From positions 248,001 through 312,000 of the forward strand of contig CAVWFN010000009.1 of assembly GCA_963754285.1 (NCBI GenBank): a stretch of DNA of 64,000 bases. Direction: 5' to 3'. The notes beneath the pieces were generated by a model. It did no database searches. It saw nothing but the letters and a program-made list of their open reading frames with translations, and was not told the origin of the DNA. The number at the start of each line of letters is the position of its first letter. Positions within the stretch are counted from its first letter, which is position 1. Both the position numbers and the translations under genes were made by a program. Shown in pieces: positions 1-8,512 of this stretch. Origin of the DNA: RYN-133 sp963754285 (GTDB lineage: Bacteria > Actinomycetota > Actinomycetes > Mycobacteriales > Jatrophihabitantaceae).

Positions 1-362
1 TGATCGACGGCGGGACGGTGCGGTTACCGCAGGTGGTGGGTCTCGGCCGCGCGCTCGACCTGATCCTGACCGGCCGGGCGGTCGACGCCGCCGAGGCGCT
101 CGCCATCGGCCTGGCCACCCGCGTGGTCGAGCCGGGGCAGGCTCGCGCGCAGGCAGAGGCGCTGGCCGCGCAGCTCGCCGCGCTGCCGCAGGACTGTCTG
201 CGCTCGGATCGGCGCTCGGTCTACGACGCCCTCGGCGCGGACGTCCGCACCGCATTGGCAAGCGAGTTCGACCACGGGCAGCACGTGATCGCCGGGGCGC
301 TCGCCGGGGCGCAACGCTTCGCCGCCGGCGCCGGTCGCCACGGCACCACCGACAGTGGTTAG
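1..362 (+). CDS. Enoyl-CoA hydratase/isomerase family protein (5' truncated by window)
   Basis: This is the C-terminal part of a crotonase-superfamily protein whose start lies before the window. The frame is open from base 3 and begins with the I-D-G-G-T-V-R-L-P segment typical of enoyl-CoA hydratases, followed by the conserved G-R-A-L-D-L-I-L-T-G-R stretch and an A-x-x-I-G-L-A helix. The family hydrates or isomerises enoyl-CoA thioesters bound in an oxyanion hole. The catalytic N-terminal half is not visible, so substrate cannot be judged. The TAG stop (360-362) lies inside a very long hairpin that fills the gap to the convergent DUF1059 gene. The other acyl-CoA enzymes nearby fit a fatty-acid or branched-chain degradation role. 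Confidence 0.85.
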   Translation, partial: IDGGTVRLPQVVGLGRALDLILTGRAVDAAEALAIGLATRVVEPGQARAQAEALAAQLAALPQDCLRSDRRSVYDALGADVRTALASEFDHGQHVIAGALAGAQRFAAGAGRHGTTDSG

Positions 363-419
363 TTCGGTCCACAGTGGTCGGTTGCAGCTGACCACCGTGG
401 ACCCGAACTGACCACTGTC
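351..419. terminator. Long intergenic hairpin between convergent genes
   Basis: Bases 351-379 and 390-419 are near-perfect inverted repeats (about 29 paired positions, two mismatches and one bulge) with a loop of about 10 bases. Each arm contains two GTGGT(C/T)-type boxes. There is no T-run on either side. It includes the stop codon of the upstream crotonase and abuts the stop of the downstream minus-strand gene, so a bidirectional transcription end or REP-like element is the likely role (inference). Confidence 0.6.
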
Positions 420-606
420 AGACGGGTACGGGCTCGGGTTCGAGCATGCCGGCGAGTTGCTCACGCAGTTCCGGCGTGTCCTCGTGTCCGTGCACGGACA
501 CCGCGTGCTCGGACGCAGCGCGGATCACCTCGTCGCGCTCGCCGGTGATCGTGAGCGAGCAGTTGCTCTCGCTCGGGTACTTGCGGCAGTCGGCCATGTA
601 GCGCAT
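418..606 (-). CDS. DUF1059 family small protein
   Basis: This 62-residue protein fits the DUF1059 pattern: an N-terminal Cys-containing strand (M-A-D-C-R), a T-I-T-G-E-x-D-E-V helix start, and an E-H-A-V-S-V-H-G-H segment near the end. The family is small, cytoplasmic and of unknown function. A strong ribosome binding site (GGAGGAGG) precedes the ATG at 606. It lies downstream of the acyl-CoA mutase gene on the same strand, separated by a GC-rich hairpin, so it probably has its own promoter. Recognition rests on the overall pattern and length. Confidence 0.7.
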   Translation of the reverse strand: MRYMADCRKYPSESNCSLTITGERDEVIRAASEHAVSVHGHEDTPELREQLAGMLEPEPVPV

Positions 607-651
607 CTGTTCCTCCTCCGACGCGCGGGGGGACGCCTTTATAGGAGCACC

Positions 652-683
652 GCGCGCCGCCGCGGTAAACCACGACGGCGCGC
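652..683 (-). terminator. GC-rich hairpin downstream of the acyl-CoA mutase gene
   Basis: Bases 652-662 and 673-683 form an 11-bp stem with one mismatch and a 10-base loop. It lies about 10 bases past the stop of the minus-strand mutase gene and before the DUF1059 start. No U-tract follows, as is common for high-GC terminators. Confidence 0.4.
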
Positions 684-693
684 AATGGCCAGA

Positions 694-2359
694 TCAGAAT
701 CGGACGGGTTCCCTGTACTCGCCCCAGAGCGGCTTGAACGCGTTGCAGATCTCGCCCAACGTCGCCTCGGCGCGCGCAGCGTCGAGCATGTGCGGGACGG
801 TGTTCTCGTCGTTCTCGGCGGCGCTCACCATCCGCGCGATCGCCTCGTCGACCGCGGCCTGGTCTCGCGCAGCACGGCGCTTCGCGACCACATCGCGCTG
901 CTCGAGCTCGACCTCGTGCGACACGCGCAGGATCTCGAGCGGCTCGCCCACATCGCCGAGCAACGTGTTCACGCCGACGACCTTCTTCTCGCCCTTCTCG
1001 AACGCGACCTGGTACGTGAACGACGCATCGGCGATCTCGCCGATGAACCAGCCGTCCTCGATCCCGCGCAGCAGACCGGACGTCATCGTGCCGTCGCCGC
1101 CGATTTCCTTGATGCGGTCGAAGATCTTCTCGGCCTCTGCCTCGAGCTTGTCGGTGAGTGCCTCGACATACCACGAGCCGCCGAGCGGGTCGGCGACGTT
1201 GAGCACGCCCGTCTCTTCCGCGATCACCTGCTGGGTGCGCAGGGCGATCTGCGCGGCCTTCGCCGACGGCAGCGCCAGCACCTCGTCCAAGGCGTTCGTG
1301 TGCAGCGAGTTCGTGCCGGCCATCACCGCGGCCAGCGCCTCGATCGCCGTCCGCACGATGTTGTTCTCCGGCTGCTGCGCCGTCAGTGACACCCCGGCAG
1401 TCTGGGTGTGGAAGCGCAGCCACTGCGCCTTGTCGGTCTTGGCGCCGTACACGTCGCGCATCCAGCGGGCCCAGATGCGGCGGGCCGCGCGCAGCTTCGC
1501 GATCTCTTCGAAGAAGTCGATGTGCGCGTCGAAGAAGAACGACAAGCCCGGTGCGAACTGATCGACGTCCAAACCACGCGACTTGCCGAGTTCGACGTAG
1601 CCGAAACCGTCGGCAAGCGTGAACGCGAGCTCCTGCGCGGCCGTCGAGCCGGCCTCGCGAATGTGGTAACCCGACACCGACACCGGCTTGTAGGCCGGCG
1701 CCTCGGTCGAGACGTACTCCATCAGGTCGCCGATCAACTTCAGATGCGGCTCGGGAGGGTAGATCCACTCCTTCTGCGCGATGTACTCCTTGTAGATGTC
1801 GGTCTGCAGCGTGCCGTTCAGCTTGGACGTGTCGGCGCCCTGCCGTTCGGCTGCGACGACGTACATGCAGAACACCGGGACCGCCGGGCCACTGATCGTC
1901 ATGGACGTGGTGGTCGCAGCCAGATCAATGCCGTCGAACAGGATGTCCATGTCGGCGGCCGAGTCGATCGCCACGCCGCAGTGCCCGACCTCACCGAGCG
2001 CGCGCGCATCGTCGGAGTCGCGGCCCATCAGCGTCGGCATGTCGAAAGCGACGGACAACCCGCCGCCGCCCTCGGCCAGGATCATCTTGTAGCGCTCGTT
2101 GGTCTGATGCGCGTTGCCGAAGCCGGCGAACTGGCGGATCGTCCACGGCTTGCCTCGATAGCCGCTCGCGTGGATGCCGCGGGTGAACGGGTACTCGCCC
2201 GGCCAGCCGATGCGCTCCATCCGCCCGTCGGCCTCGGTCGGGCCGTAGACCGGGTCGACCTCGAGCCCGGACAGGGTCGTGTAGTCGCGGTCGCGCTTGC
2301 GAGCTGCGTCGTAGCGCTGCTGCCAGCGCGCGCGGCCGGATCTCGGTGTCGTCGGTCAT
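694..2359 (-). CDS. icmA: Acyl-CoA mutase large subunit (isobutyryl-CoA mutase IcmA type), frame break near the N-terminus
   Basis: This is the substrate-binding TIM-barrel subunit of an AdoCbl-dependent acyl-CoA mutase. The motifs S-V-S-G-Y-H-I-R-E-A-G, F-H-T-Q-T-A-G-V-S-L-T and N-S-L-H-T-N-A-L-D-E match the IcmA-type large subunits of actinobacteria rather than canonical MutB. There is no C-terminal B12-binding domain, so a separate small subunit is needed, and none is in the window. The long frame opens at an internal ATG (2220), but the family N-terminus (W-Q-Q-R-Y-D-A-A-R-K-R-D ... L-S-G-L-E-V) continues upstream in that frame. The natural start, ATG 2359 with GGGAG before it, is in another frame. 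The switch falls in an alternating CG run at 2326-2336. Substrate (isobutyryl-, pivalyl- or 2-hydroxyisobutyryl-CoA) cannot be fixed. A palindromic operator candidate lies 11 bases upstream. Confidence 0.88.
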
Positions 2360-2369
2360 GGCTCCCAAT

Positions 2370-2389
2370 TTACTTGGACGTCCTAGTAA
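2370..2389. promoter_or_regulatory. Palindromic operator candidate upstream of the acyl-CoA mutase
   Basis: A 20-bp palindrome with half-site TTACTtGGAC and only one mismatched pair lies between the mutase start (2359, leftward) and the sortase start (2439, rightward). Its TTACT/AGTAA outer half-sites recur upstream of ccr and ecm. It resembles a TetR-type operator; the regulator is not identified. Confidence 0.5.
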
Positions 2390-2438
2390 TTGTCATGCGG
2401 TCTCGTCTCGAGTGTGGTCGACCTATCCTGGAGCCGGT

Positions 2439-3227
2439 ATGAGCCAGCACACCACCCCCCGCCACCGCCGCCGCGCGGTGCTCGTCACGGTCTGCGCCGC
2501 GGCACTGGCGGCGCTCGTCGTGACGCTCGTCGTCGTGCTGGACCGCGGCGGTCACAGCTCCCCCGCCGCCAAGATCGTCGGCGCACCTGGCGCGAAGCCG
2601 ACGGCATCGAGTTCGACAGCCGTGACGCCGCGTCCGAAGCCGAAACCCTCCGCCCCGCACGACTTCGTCGCTGCCGCCGCACCGACCTCGTTCATGTACT
2701 CCGCCCCGCGCTTCACGATCCGGGCGACCGTGTGCGGCATGGCCTACGTCCGTCCGCTCGACCCGCCCGGCGAGCAGCACCACACCGTGTGCTGGGTACG
2801 GCGTGACTTCGGGTTCGCGCCGGGCAGCAAGGGCCGCGGCACCACCTACGTGCTCGGCCACGCATGGGCCGAGGATCGCCTCGAGGTGCTCAACAAGATC
2901 TCCGAGACCGCGATGCGTGAGGTGCTGCCCGAGATCGCGCGTCACAAGACGCACCTGATCAGCAATGTCGCGACCTATCCGGTCACGCGCCTCGACGGTG
3001 ACGTGGTCACACTGCACACCCCGTCCGGCCTGCTGCGTTACACGGTGCGTGACGCGTTCGCCGTCTCGAAAGAAGACGCCGGCAACGTGCGTCCGCTGAT
3101 GGCCCAGCACACCAGGAACCGCGTCGTGATCATCACCTGCGGCGAACTGCACGGCGTCGACTACGACTACAACATCATCGTCAACGCGTTCCTGACCTCG
3201 TCCAAGGCAACGAACCCGCAGACCTAG
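2439..3227 (+). CDS. Sortase-like membrane-anchored protein
   Basis: A 262-residue protein with a short basic N-terminus, one membrane segment (about residues 13-34), a Pro/Lys/Ser-rich spacer and an extracytoplasmic sortase-like domain. Sortases cleave an LPxTG-type signal and join the protein to the wall or pilin. The presumed His is H141 in V-L-G-H-A-W and the presumed Cys is C234 in V-I-I-T-C-G. The Arg usually found shortly after the Cys (class E/F form Y-R-D-N) is not seen; the corresponding segment reads D-Y-D-Y-N. ATG 2439 has GGAG upstream; the frame is open further 5' but that stretch crosses the operator. No LPxTG substrate was noticed nearby. The fold call is reasonable, activity uncertain. 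Confidence 0.7.
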   Translation: MSQHTTPRHRRRAVLVTVCAAALAALVVTLVVVLDRGGHSSPAAKIVGAPGAKPTASSSTAVTPRPKPKPSAPHDFVAAAAPTSFMYSAPRFTIRATVCGMAYVRPLDPPGEQHHTVCWVRRDFGFAPGSKGRGTTYVLGHAWAEDRLEVLNKISETAMREVLPEIARHKTHLISNVATYPVTRLDGDVVTLHTPSGLLRYTVRDAFAVSKEDAGNVRPLMAQHTRNRVVIITCGELHGVDYDYNIIVNAFLTSSKATNPQT

Positions 3228-3341
3228 AACCCTCTGCGAGCTGGACGCGGCGACGTCCTCGCTGCGCTAATCTGTCGTCGATCAGGGCCCGAGCGCCGGA
3301 CGCGGGGGGCGTCCGTCCACTCGCCCGGTGGAAGTGATCGC

Positions 3342-5153
3342 ATGAGAGGGTCGCGCCTTCCGACCGCACTGCGAACGGCCGGTTTCGTCGCGGTGTGCCT
3401 TGCTCTCGCGGTTACCGTCATCCTCAGCGGGGCATCGGCCGCCGCGAGCGACCAGCCCACGCTGGCCAAACTGCTCTTCTCACGCACCGCATTGCCCGCC
3501 GGGTTCAGCGAGGTGCCTGCGAGCTCAGGGCAGATCACGCCGCATCGTCTGGAAACTGTCTTCGGCCCATCAGCGCCGGTATCCCAACTCGACGGAGTCG
3601 TCGGCTATCTGCAGGAGTGGCAGTCACCGGATTCCCGAGCAGTGGTCGTCCAGATCGTGGTCAAGCTGGCAACGCCGGACCACGCGGCACACACCGAACA
3701 GAGCGCGACTACCGATCTCGCCAAGGCGGGACTGCATACCTTTGCGACCCCCATCAGCGGCGCCATCGGCCAATACGGCGCGACCGGCTCGGTGACCCGC
3801 GCGGAGATCAACATCGCGGTCGGCTCGGTATGGACGGCCGTAATCGCCGAGCAGATCAGGACTTCCGCCGCCGCCCCGACCATCGCGCTGGACGGTCGGG
3901 TCGCCCGCGACGTAGCCAATCGCATCGATCTTGCGTACCCGGGCGCGAGCCCGTCGACCCGCTTCGAGCCCGTCGCTCTCGCATCCGCGGTCTTCGCGAT
4001 CCCGGTCATCTACCTGCTCCTGCTCGATGCGTTCAGTTGGCTGCGCGACCCCCTGCGTCGATCCCGGCGGGCAGCCGCCGCGACGTCGGGTTCCTGGGGC
4101 GTCGCACACGACGTGACATCAGCAGCGAGGCGTGAGCGGCGCCGCGCGCGCCTACTGACCTGGACGCAGATCGTCGGTGCCTCGCTCATCGTCGATGCGG
4201 CGCTGCCCTTCTCGTTGGGCGCGCGGTTCGGCGTCCTGGCCAGCGGCATCGTCCTCGTCGCCGGGACCGCAGCCATCCGCACCGTCCGCGCGCGCGGGTC
4301 ACATGTCCGCACGCTCATTCGTGGCAAACGCCCTGTGCGGGCACTCGGGCTGTCCCTTCTCGCTGCGCTGACTCTCTTGGCGGCCGCCTTCGCCGCGGCG
4401 TTCGCCGCGATCGACGAGAACGAGGCTCCCGGCGGGGTGAAGTGGGAGTACTGCGCTGTCGCCGGGTTCATGCTGGCCGGGCTGCTCCAGCGACGGGCCC
4501 GGCGGCTGTCTGCACTCACCGCCGTTGCCGTCACCAAACGCGATCCGCGTCCGGTCGTGCTCTATCTGCGCGCGTTCCAGGACGACGTCGTCCGACTCCG
4601 CACAGCCACCCTCGGACGCGCATCGTTGCTCGAGCGACTCAGTCCCGGCCGGTTCGACACGTTCGAGGAGGTGTTGGTGCGCCACCTGTCGTCCACCGGC
4701 CCGGTTATCGCAGTCAATCCGCCGGGGGTGCGGCTCCCGCCGATCGGAGCAGCGCGCGAGACGATCCCGCACGAACAGTGGCGCACGACCGTGCAGCAAT
4801 GGATGGATCAGGCCGCGCTGATCGTCGTCGCGGCACCGCCGGGAAATCCGACGCCGGGAGTGGTGTGGGAACTCGTTCAGCTCGACCACGGCGCACGCTG
4901 GGACCGAACGCTGGTCGTGTTGCCCCCGGTGACGCCGGCTGAGACAGAACGCCGGTGGTCGGCACTGGTGAACGCCGGTCCGCCGCACTGGCCCTTCCGA
5001 CGACCGTTGCCGGTCAGCCCTGCCGATCTGCTCGTCCTGATCCGCAGGTCCGGCACGTGGGTGGGTTTCAGCGCCGGCACGCGCACCGAATGGACCTACG
5101 CTGCCGGCCTGCTCGCGGCATTGGCAGCACGACGCGGTGTGCAGCCGGTCTGA
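3342..5153 (+). CDS. Multi-pass membrane protein with C-terminal TIR-like domain
   Basis: This 603-residue protein is not a family I can name. Residues 11-33 form a signal/anchor segment, followed by an extracytoplasmic domain of about 175 residues. Membrane segments lie near 211-229 and then in a cluster near 270-380. From about residue 401 a cytoplasmic domain begins with R-P-V-V-L-Y-L-R-A-F-Q-D-D, continues through F-E-E-V-L-V-R-H-L, G-P-V-I-A-V and L-P-P-I-G-A-A-R, and reaches W-E-L (E510). This pattern recurs in uncharacterised actinobacterial membrane proteins and resembles a TIR/Rossmann-like fold, with E510 where TIR enzymes carry their catalytic Glu. That assignment is inference. It sits alone between the sortase and a convergent MarR gene, with GGAAG upstream of its ATG. 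Confidence 0.75.
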   Translation: MRGSRLPTALRTAGFVAVCLALAVTVILSGASAAASDQPTLAKLLFSRTALPAGFSEVPASSGQITPHRLETVFGPSAPVSQLDGVVGYLQEWQSPDSRAVVVQIVVKLATPDHAAHTEQSATTDLAKAGLHTFATPISGAIGQYGATGSVTRAEINIAVGSVWTAVIAEQIRTSAAAPTIALDGRVARDVANRIDLAYPGASPSTRFEPVALASAVFAIPVIYLLLLDAFSWLRDPLRRSRRAAAATSGSWGVAHDVTSAARRERRRARLLTWTQIVGASLIVDAALPFSLGARFGVLASGIVLVAGTAAIRTVRARGSHVRTLIRGKRPVRALGLSLLAALTLLAAAFAAAFAAIDENEAPGGVKWEYCAVAGFMLAGLLQRRARRLSALTAVAVTKRDPRPVVLYLRAFQDDVVRLRTATLGRASLLERLSPGRFDTFEEVLVRHLSSTGPVIAVNPPGVRLPPIGAARETIPHEQWRTTVQQWMDQAALIVVAAPPGNPTPGVVWELVQLDHGARWDRTLVVLPPVTPAETERRWSALVNAGPPHWPFRRPLPVSPADLLVLIRRSGTWVGFSAGTRTEWTYAAGLLAALAARRGVQPV

Positions 5154-5168
5154 GCGTCCAGCCGGAAG

Positions 5169-5687
5169 TCAGCCGAAGTCGCCGGCGTCCTGTCGCAGGG
5201 TGCGCAGCAATGCGTACACCTGCTTGAGCTGTGCGTCTCCGAGCGCGCCCATGCCGAAGCGCGCACTGTTGAGATCTGCGGTCGCTTTGGTGGCGACTGC
5301 GCGACCTTCGTCGGTGATGACGGCGAGTGTGCCGCGTCCGTCGCGCGGGTTGGGTTCGCGGCGCACCAGGCCGGCCGATTCGAGCCGGTCGATCACGTTC
5401 GTGACGGACGTGGCGTGCACCTGCAGCCGCTCGCCGATCTTCGACAGCGGCAGCGCGCCGGCCTTGGAGTACATCAGCAGCACCAGCGCCTCGTAGCGGC
5501 TGAAGGTGATGCCGTACGGACGCAACCGAGCGTCGAGTTCGGCGATCAATATCTGATGCGCCCGCATGATGGACGTGACGGCCCGCATCGAGTCGTAAAC
5601 CTCGTCGGGCTCCCCCGGCCAGTTCTGCTCCCACAGTGAACCGGCCCGTTCGATCGGGTCGAACTCGAGCGGCGGCTGCGACGACAT
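5169..5687 (-). CDS. MarR family transcriptional regulator
   Basis: A 172-residue winged-helix regulator. The recognition region reads L-S-K-I-G-E-R-L-Q-V-H-A-T-S-V-T-N-V-I-D-R-L-E, followed by the wing with the D-x-R-G signature (N-P-R-D-G-R-G). MarR proteins bind DNA as dimers and often respond to phenolic or acyl ligands. It is transcribed away from the M14 peptidase gene, with 47 bases between their starts, so autoregulation or control of that peptidase is possible. Its ligand and targets are unknown. Confidence 0.85.
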   Translation of the reverse strand: MSSQPPLEFDPIERAGSLWEQNWPGEPDEVYDSMRAVTSIMRAHQILIAELDARLRPYGITFSRYEALVLLMYSKAGALPLSKIGERLQVHATSVTNVIDRLESAGLVRREPNPRDGRGTLAVITDEGRAVATKATADLNSARFGMGALGDAQLKQVYALLRTLRQDAGDFG

Positions 5688-5734
5688 GGACCCAACGCTA
5701 TCGAGACCGACCGGCGACGGAGATACTCGCAGGC

Positions 5735-6481
5735 ATGATCGCCCGCATCAGCGCTGTCGCCGTGCTGGTCGCAACCCTGCTGGCGCCCATCGCACCCGCA
5801 GGCGCCGCGACTCGGCCGATACTGGAGCGACGCGTCATCGGCTACAGCGTCCAGCACCGCAAGATCCTCGCCTATCACCTCGGCAATCCGCACATCCGTC
5901 CGGTCACTCTCGTGATCGGCCAGATGCATGGGAACGAGCCCGCCGGTGTCATCCTCGCGCGCTCGATCCTGCGCCACGCGTCGCGACTGCACGGCGTGAA
6001 CCTCTGGGTCATCCCGACGATCAACCCCGACGGCAACGCGGCGGACACACGCCAGAACGCCCACCACGTCGATCTCAACCGCAACTGGCCCTATCACTGG
6101 CGACGCCTCACCGGTGAGTACTACTCGGGCCCACGCCCGCTGTCGGAGCCGGAGACCCGCGCGCTGCGCAGCTTCCTGCTCCAGGTGAAACCCCGGTACG
6201 TGGTTTCGATCCACCAGCCCCTGCACGGCGTCGACAAGAACGCAGGCAGTGGCCGGGCGTACCGCACGTTCCGCGGCGCACTGTCGCGCGATCTGAGCCT
6301 GCCGATCAAGGCCTTCAACTGCTGGTCGGCCTGCTACGGCTCGCTGTCGAGCTGGTATCACCACCGGCGACTCGGCGTCGCGGTCGAAACCGTCGAGTTC
6401 GGTTCGCAGCCCCGCCTTGCCTACCTCACCGGGCACGAACGACACGGCGTGATCGACGCGCTCGGGGGCCACTTCGGATGA
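5735..6481 (+). CDS. Secreted M14-family zinc carboxypeptidase
   Basis: A 248-residue protein with a signal peptide (about residues 1-27, ending A-G-A-A). Zinc ligands are visible as H-G-N-E (the HxxE motif) and a later His in S-I-H-Q. Substrate-binding N-P-D-G-N and D-L-N-R-N-W-P follow, and the catalytic Glu is in V-E-T-V-E-F-G. Short M14 enzymes of this kind often act on peptidoglycan peptides (MpaA-like), but the substrate is not provable here. The chosen ATG (5735) starts the signal peptide. The stop overlaps the start of the next gene (ATGA at 6478-6481), so the two peptidases are translationally coupled. Confidence 0.85.
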   Translation: MIARISAVAVLVATLLAPIAPAGAATRPILERRVIGYSVQHRKILAYHLGNPHIRPVTLVIGQMHGNEPAGVILARSILRHASRLHGVNLWVIPTINPDGNAADTRQNAHHVDLNRNWPYHWRRLTGEYYSGPRPLSEPETRALRSFLLQVKPRYVVSIHQPLHGVDKNAGSGRAYRTFRGALSRDLSLPIKAFNCWSACYGSLSSWYHHRRLGVAVETVEFGSQPRLAYLTGHERHGVIDALGGHFG

Positions 6482-8502
6482 GCAATCGCCCGCCCACCCG
6501 CACCGTCGACCAGACCGATGACTACTTCGGCACCGCAGTCGAAGACCCCTACCGCTGGCTCGAGAACAGCGACGACCCCGAGGTCGCCGAGTGGCTTGCT
6601 GCGCAGGCGGCCGAGACCCGCGCGCAGCTCGACCTACTTGCCGACCCGACTCCGATCCAGGCGGTGCTCGATCGGGCAGTGCGCCGCCCGCACAGCGGAC
6701 TGCCGCGCCACCGCGGCACGTACTGGTTCCGCACGTACAACGACGGCGTCCAGCAACAAGACGTCTTGCTCGTCGAGGACGAGCCGTTCGACGACGGTCG
6801 GGTGTTGATCGACCCGAACACACTCGGCGACGCGAGCGTGTCGATCGCGGCGTTCCAACCGAGTCCGGACGGCGAACTCGTCGCGTACAGCTACAGCGAG
6901 GCCGGCAGCGATTGGCGCACCTGGCGCGTCCGTGAGACCTCGACCGGCGACGACCGGCCGGACGAGGTGCGCTGGTCGAAGTTCACGTGGCCGCACTGGC
7001 TGCCGGACGGTTCCGGGTTCGTCTACGGCGCCTTCGACCCGCCGACCGGTGACGCCCTGACCTCGAGCAACGCGGGCATGCGCCTGATGCTGCACCGGCT
7101 CGGCGACGACACCGACACGCTCGTCCTCGCGCTGCCGGACGAACCCGAGATCAACTTCTGGCCGGAGGTCACGCACGACGGCCGCTGGCTGGTCGTCTTC
7201 GGCACCCGCGGGACCGATCCACGCGCGCGCGTCTGGCTGGCCGATCTCAGCGAGGGCCTCGACCTGCGTCCGCTGATCACGACAGCCGACGCCGCGCGGC
7301 AGCTGGTCGGCACACTCGGCGACGAACTGGTGATGCTCACCGACCACGACGCGCCACTGTCGCGCCTCGTTGCGGTCGCCACCGACGGCTCGGTGCGTGA
7401 ACTCGTCGCCGAGGGCGACGACCAGCTCGAAGCCGCCCGGCTGGTGGGTGGCCGACTGGTCGTGCAGTGGCTGCACGACGCCGCCGCCCGGCTCACCGTC
7501 CACGCTCTCGACGGAACGCAGGTGGCGACGCCGAAGCTGCCCGGGCTCGGCAGCATCGTCGAGCTCGAGGCCAACCCCGACGATTCGATCGTGCATCTCA
7601 ACTGGACGACGTTCACCGCGCCGCCGTCCGTGCTCGCGTATCGGGTCGACACCGACGACCTCACCACCGTCTTCGAGACACCCTTGGACACCGACCTCGT
7701 CACCGAGCAGGTCTTCGTCACGAGCAAGGACGGCGCGCGAGTTCCGCTGTTCCTCGTCCACCGTCCCGACATCACCGCGGCCGGCGGCCCACACCCGACC
7801 TGGCTCTACGGCTACGGCGGTTTCCGCATCGCGATGACGCCGACGTTCGACCCGACCCGGTTCGCATTCGCATCCGCCGGTGGCGTCGTGGCCGTCGCCT
7901 GCCTGCGCGGCGGCGGCGAGTACGGCACGGCTTGGCACGACGCGGGTCGGCTGGCGAACAAGCAGAACGTCTTCGACGACGCGATCGCCTGCGCCGAGCA
8001 CCTGAGCGCAACTGGCTGGACCGACAGCGAACACCTGGCCCTGTCCGGCCGGTCGAACGGCGGCCTGCTCGCGGGCGCGGTGCTCACCCAGCGTCCCGAC
8101 CTGTTCGCGGCGGTCGTCCCCGAGGTCGGTGTGCTCGACATGCTGCGCTTCCCGCTCTGGACGATCGGCTGGGCCTGGACGTCGGACCTCGGCGACCCGC
8201 AGCGCAACGCCGAGCAGTTCGCGACGATCCATGCGTACTCGCCGCTGCACAACCTGCGGGCGGACGCCGGCTATCCGCCCGTCATGGTGATGACCAGCGA
8301 CCACGACGACCGCGTCGTGCCGGCGCACAGTCTGAAGTTCGCCGCTGCGCTGCAAGCCGTCTCACCACCCGACGCAGTCACACTGCTGCGCGTGGACACA
8401 GCCAGCGGTCACGGCTACGGCCGCTCGCACGACGCGCTGGTCGCCGAGCGCACGGACATGCTGCGCTTCCTCTCACACCACACCGGCCTCGACTGGCAGT
8501 AA
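6478..8502 (+). CDS. Prolyl oligopeptidase family serine peptidase (S9A)
   Basis: A 674-residue cytoplasmic-type prolyl oligopeptidase with the usual N-terminal cap plus seven-bladed propeller and a C-terminal alpha/beta-hydrolase domain. The start matches the family (D-D-Y-F-G-T-x-V-x-D-P-Y-R-W-L-E). The catalytic Ser is S526 in G-R-S-N-G-G, the Asp lies in D-H-D-D-R-V-V-P (residues 608-614) and the His is H645 in S-G-H-G-Y-G. The enzyme cuts short peptides after proline. There is no signal peptide. It is coupled by a 4-base overlap to the M14 carboxypeptidase upstream, suggesting joint peptide breakdown. Confidence 0.95.
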   Translation: MSNRPPTRTVDQTDDYFGTAVEDPYRWLENSDDPEVAEWLAAQAAETRAQLDLLADPTPIQAVLDRAVRRPHSGLPRHRGTYWFRTYNDGVQQQDVLLVEDEPFDDGRVLIDPNTLGDASVSIAAFQPSPDGELVAYSYSEAGSDWRTWRVRETSTGDDRPDEVRWSKFTWPHWLPDGSGFVYGAFDPPTGDALTSSNAGMRLMLHRLGDDTDTLVLALPDEPEINFWPEVTHDGRWLVVFGTRGTDPRARVWLADLSEGLDLRPLITTADAARQLVGTLGDELVMLTDHDAPLSRLVAVATDGSVRELVAEGDDQLEAARLVGGRLVVQWLHDAAARLTVHALDGTQVATPKLPGLGSIVELEANPDDSIVHLNWTTFTAPPSVLAYRVDTDDLTTVFETPLDTDLVTEQVFVTSKDGARVPLFLVHRPDITAAGGPHPTWLYGYGGFRIAMTPTFDPTRFAFASAGGVVAVACLRGGGEYGTAWHDAGRLANKQNVFDDAIACAEHLSATGWTDSEHLALSGRSNGGLLAGAVLTQRPDLFAAVVPEVGVLDMLRFPLWTIGWAWTSDLGDPQRNAEQFATIHAYSPLHNLRADAGYPPVMVMTSDHDDRVVPAHSLKFAAALQAVSPPDAVTLLRVDTASGHGYGRSHDALVAERTDMLRFLSHHTGLDWQ

Positions 8503-8512
8503 CGTCGCGGCT

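Noticed and set aside
457..1389. Long plus-strand open frame opposite the acyl-CoA mutase
   Set aside because: It is the antisense shadow of a conserved minus-strand gene in high-GC DNA and has no recognisable domain.
694..2359. Canonical methylmalonyl-CoA mutase MutB
   Set aside because: No C-terminal B12 domain and the motif variants are those of IcmA-type large subunits.
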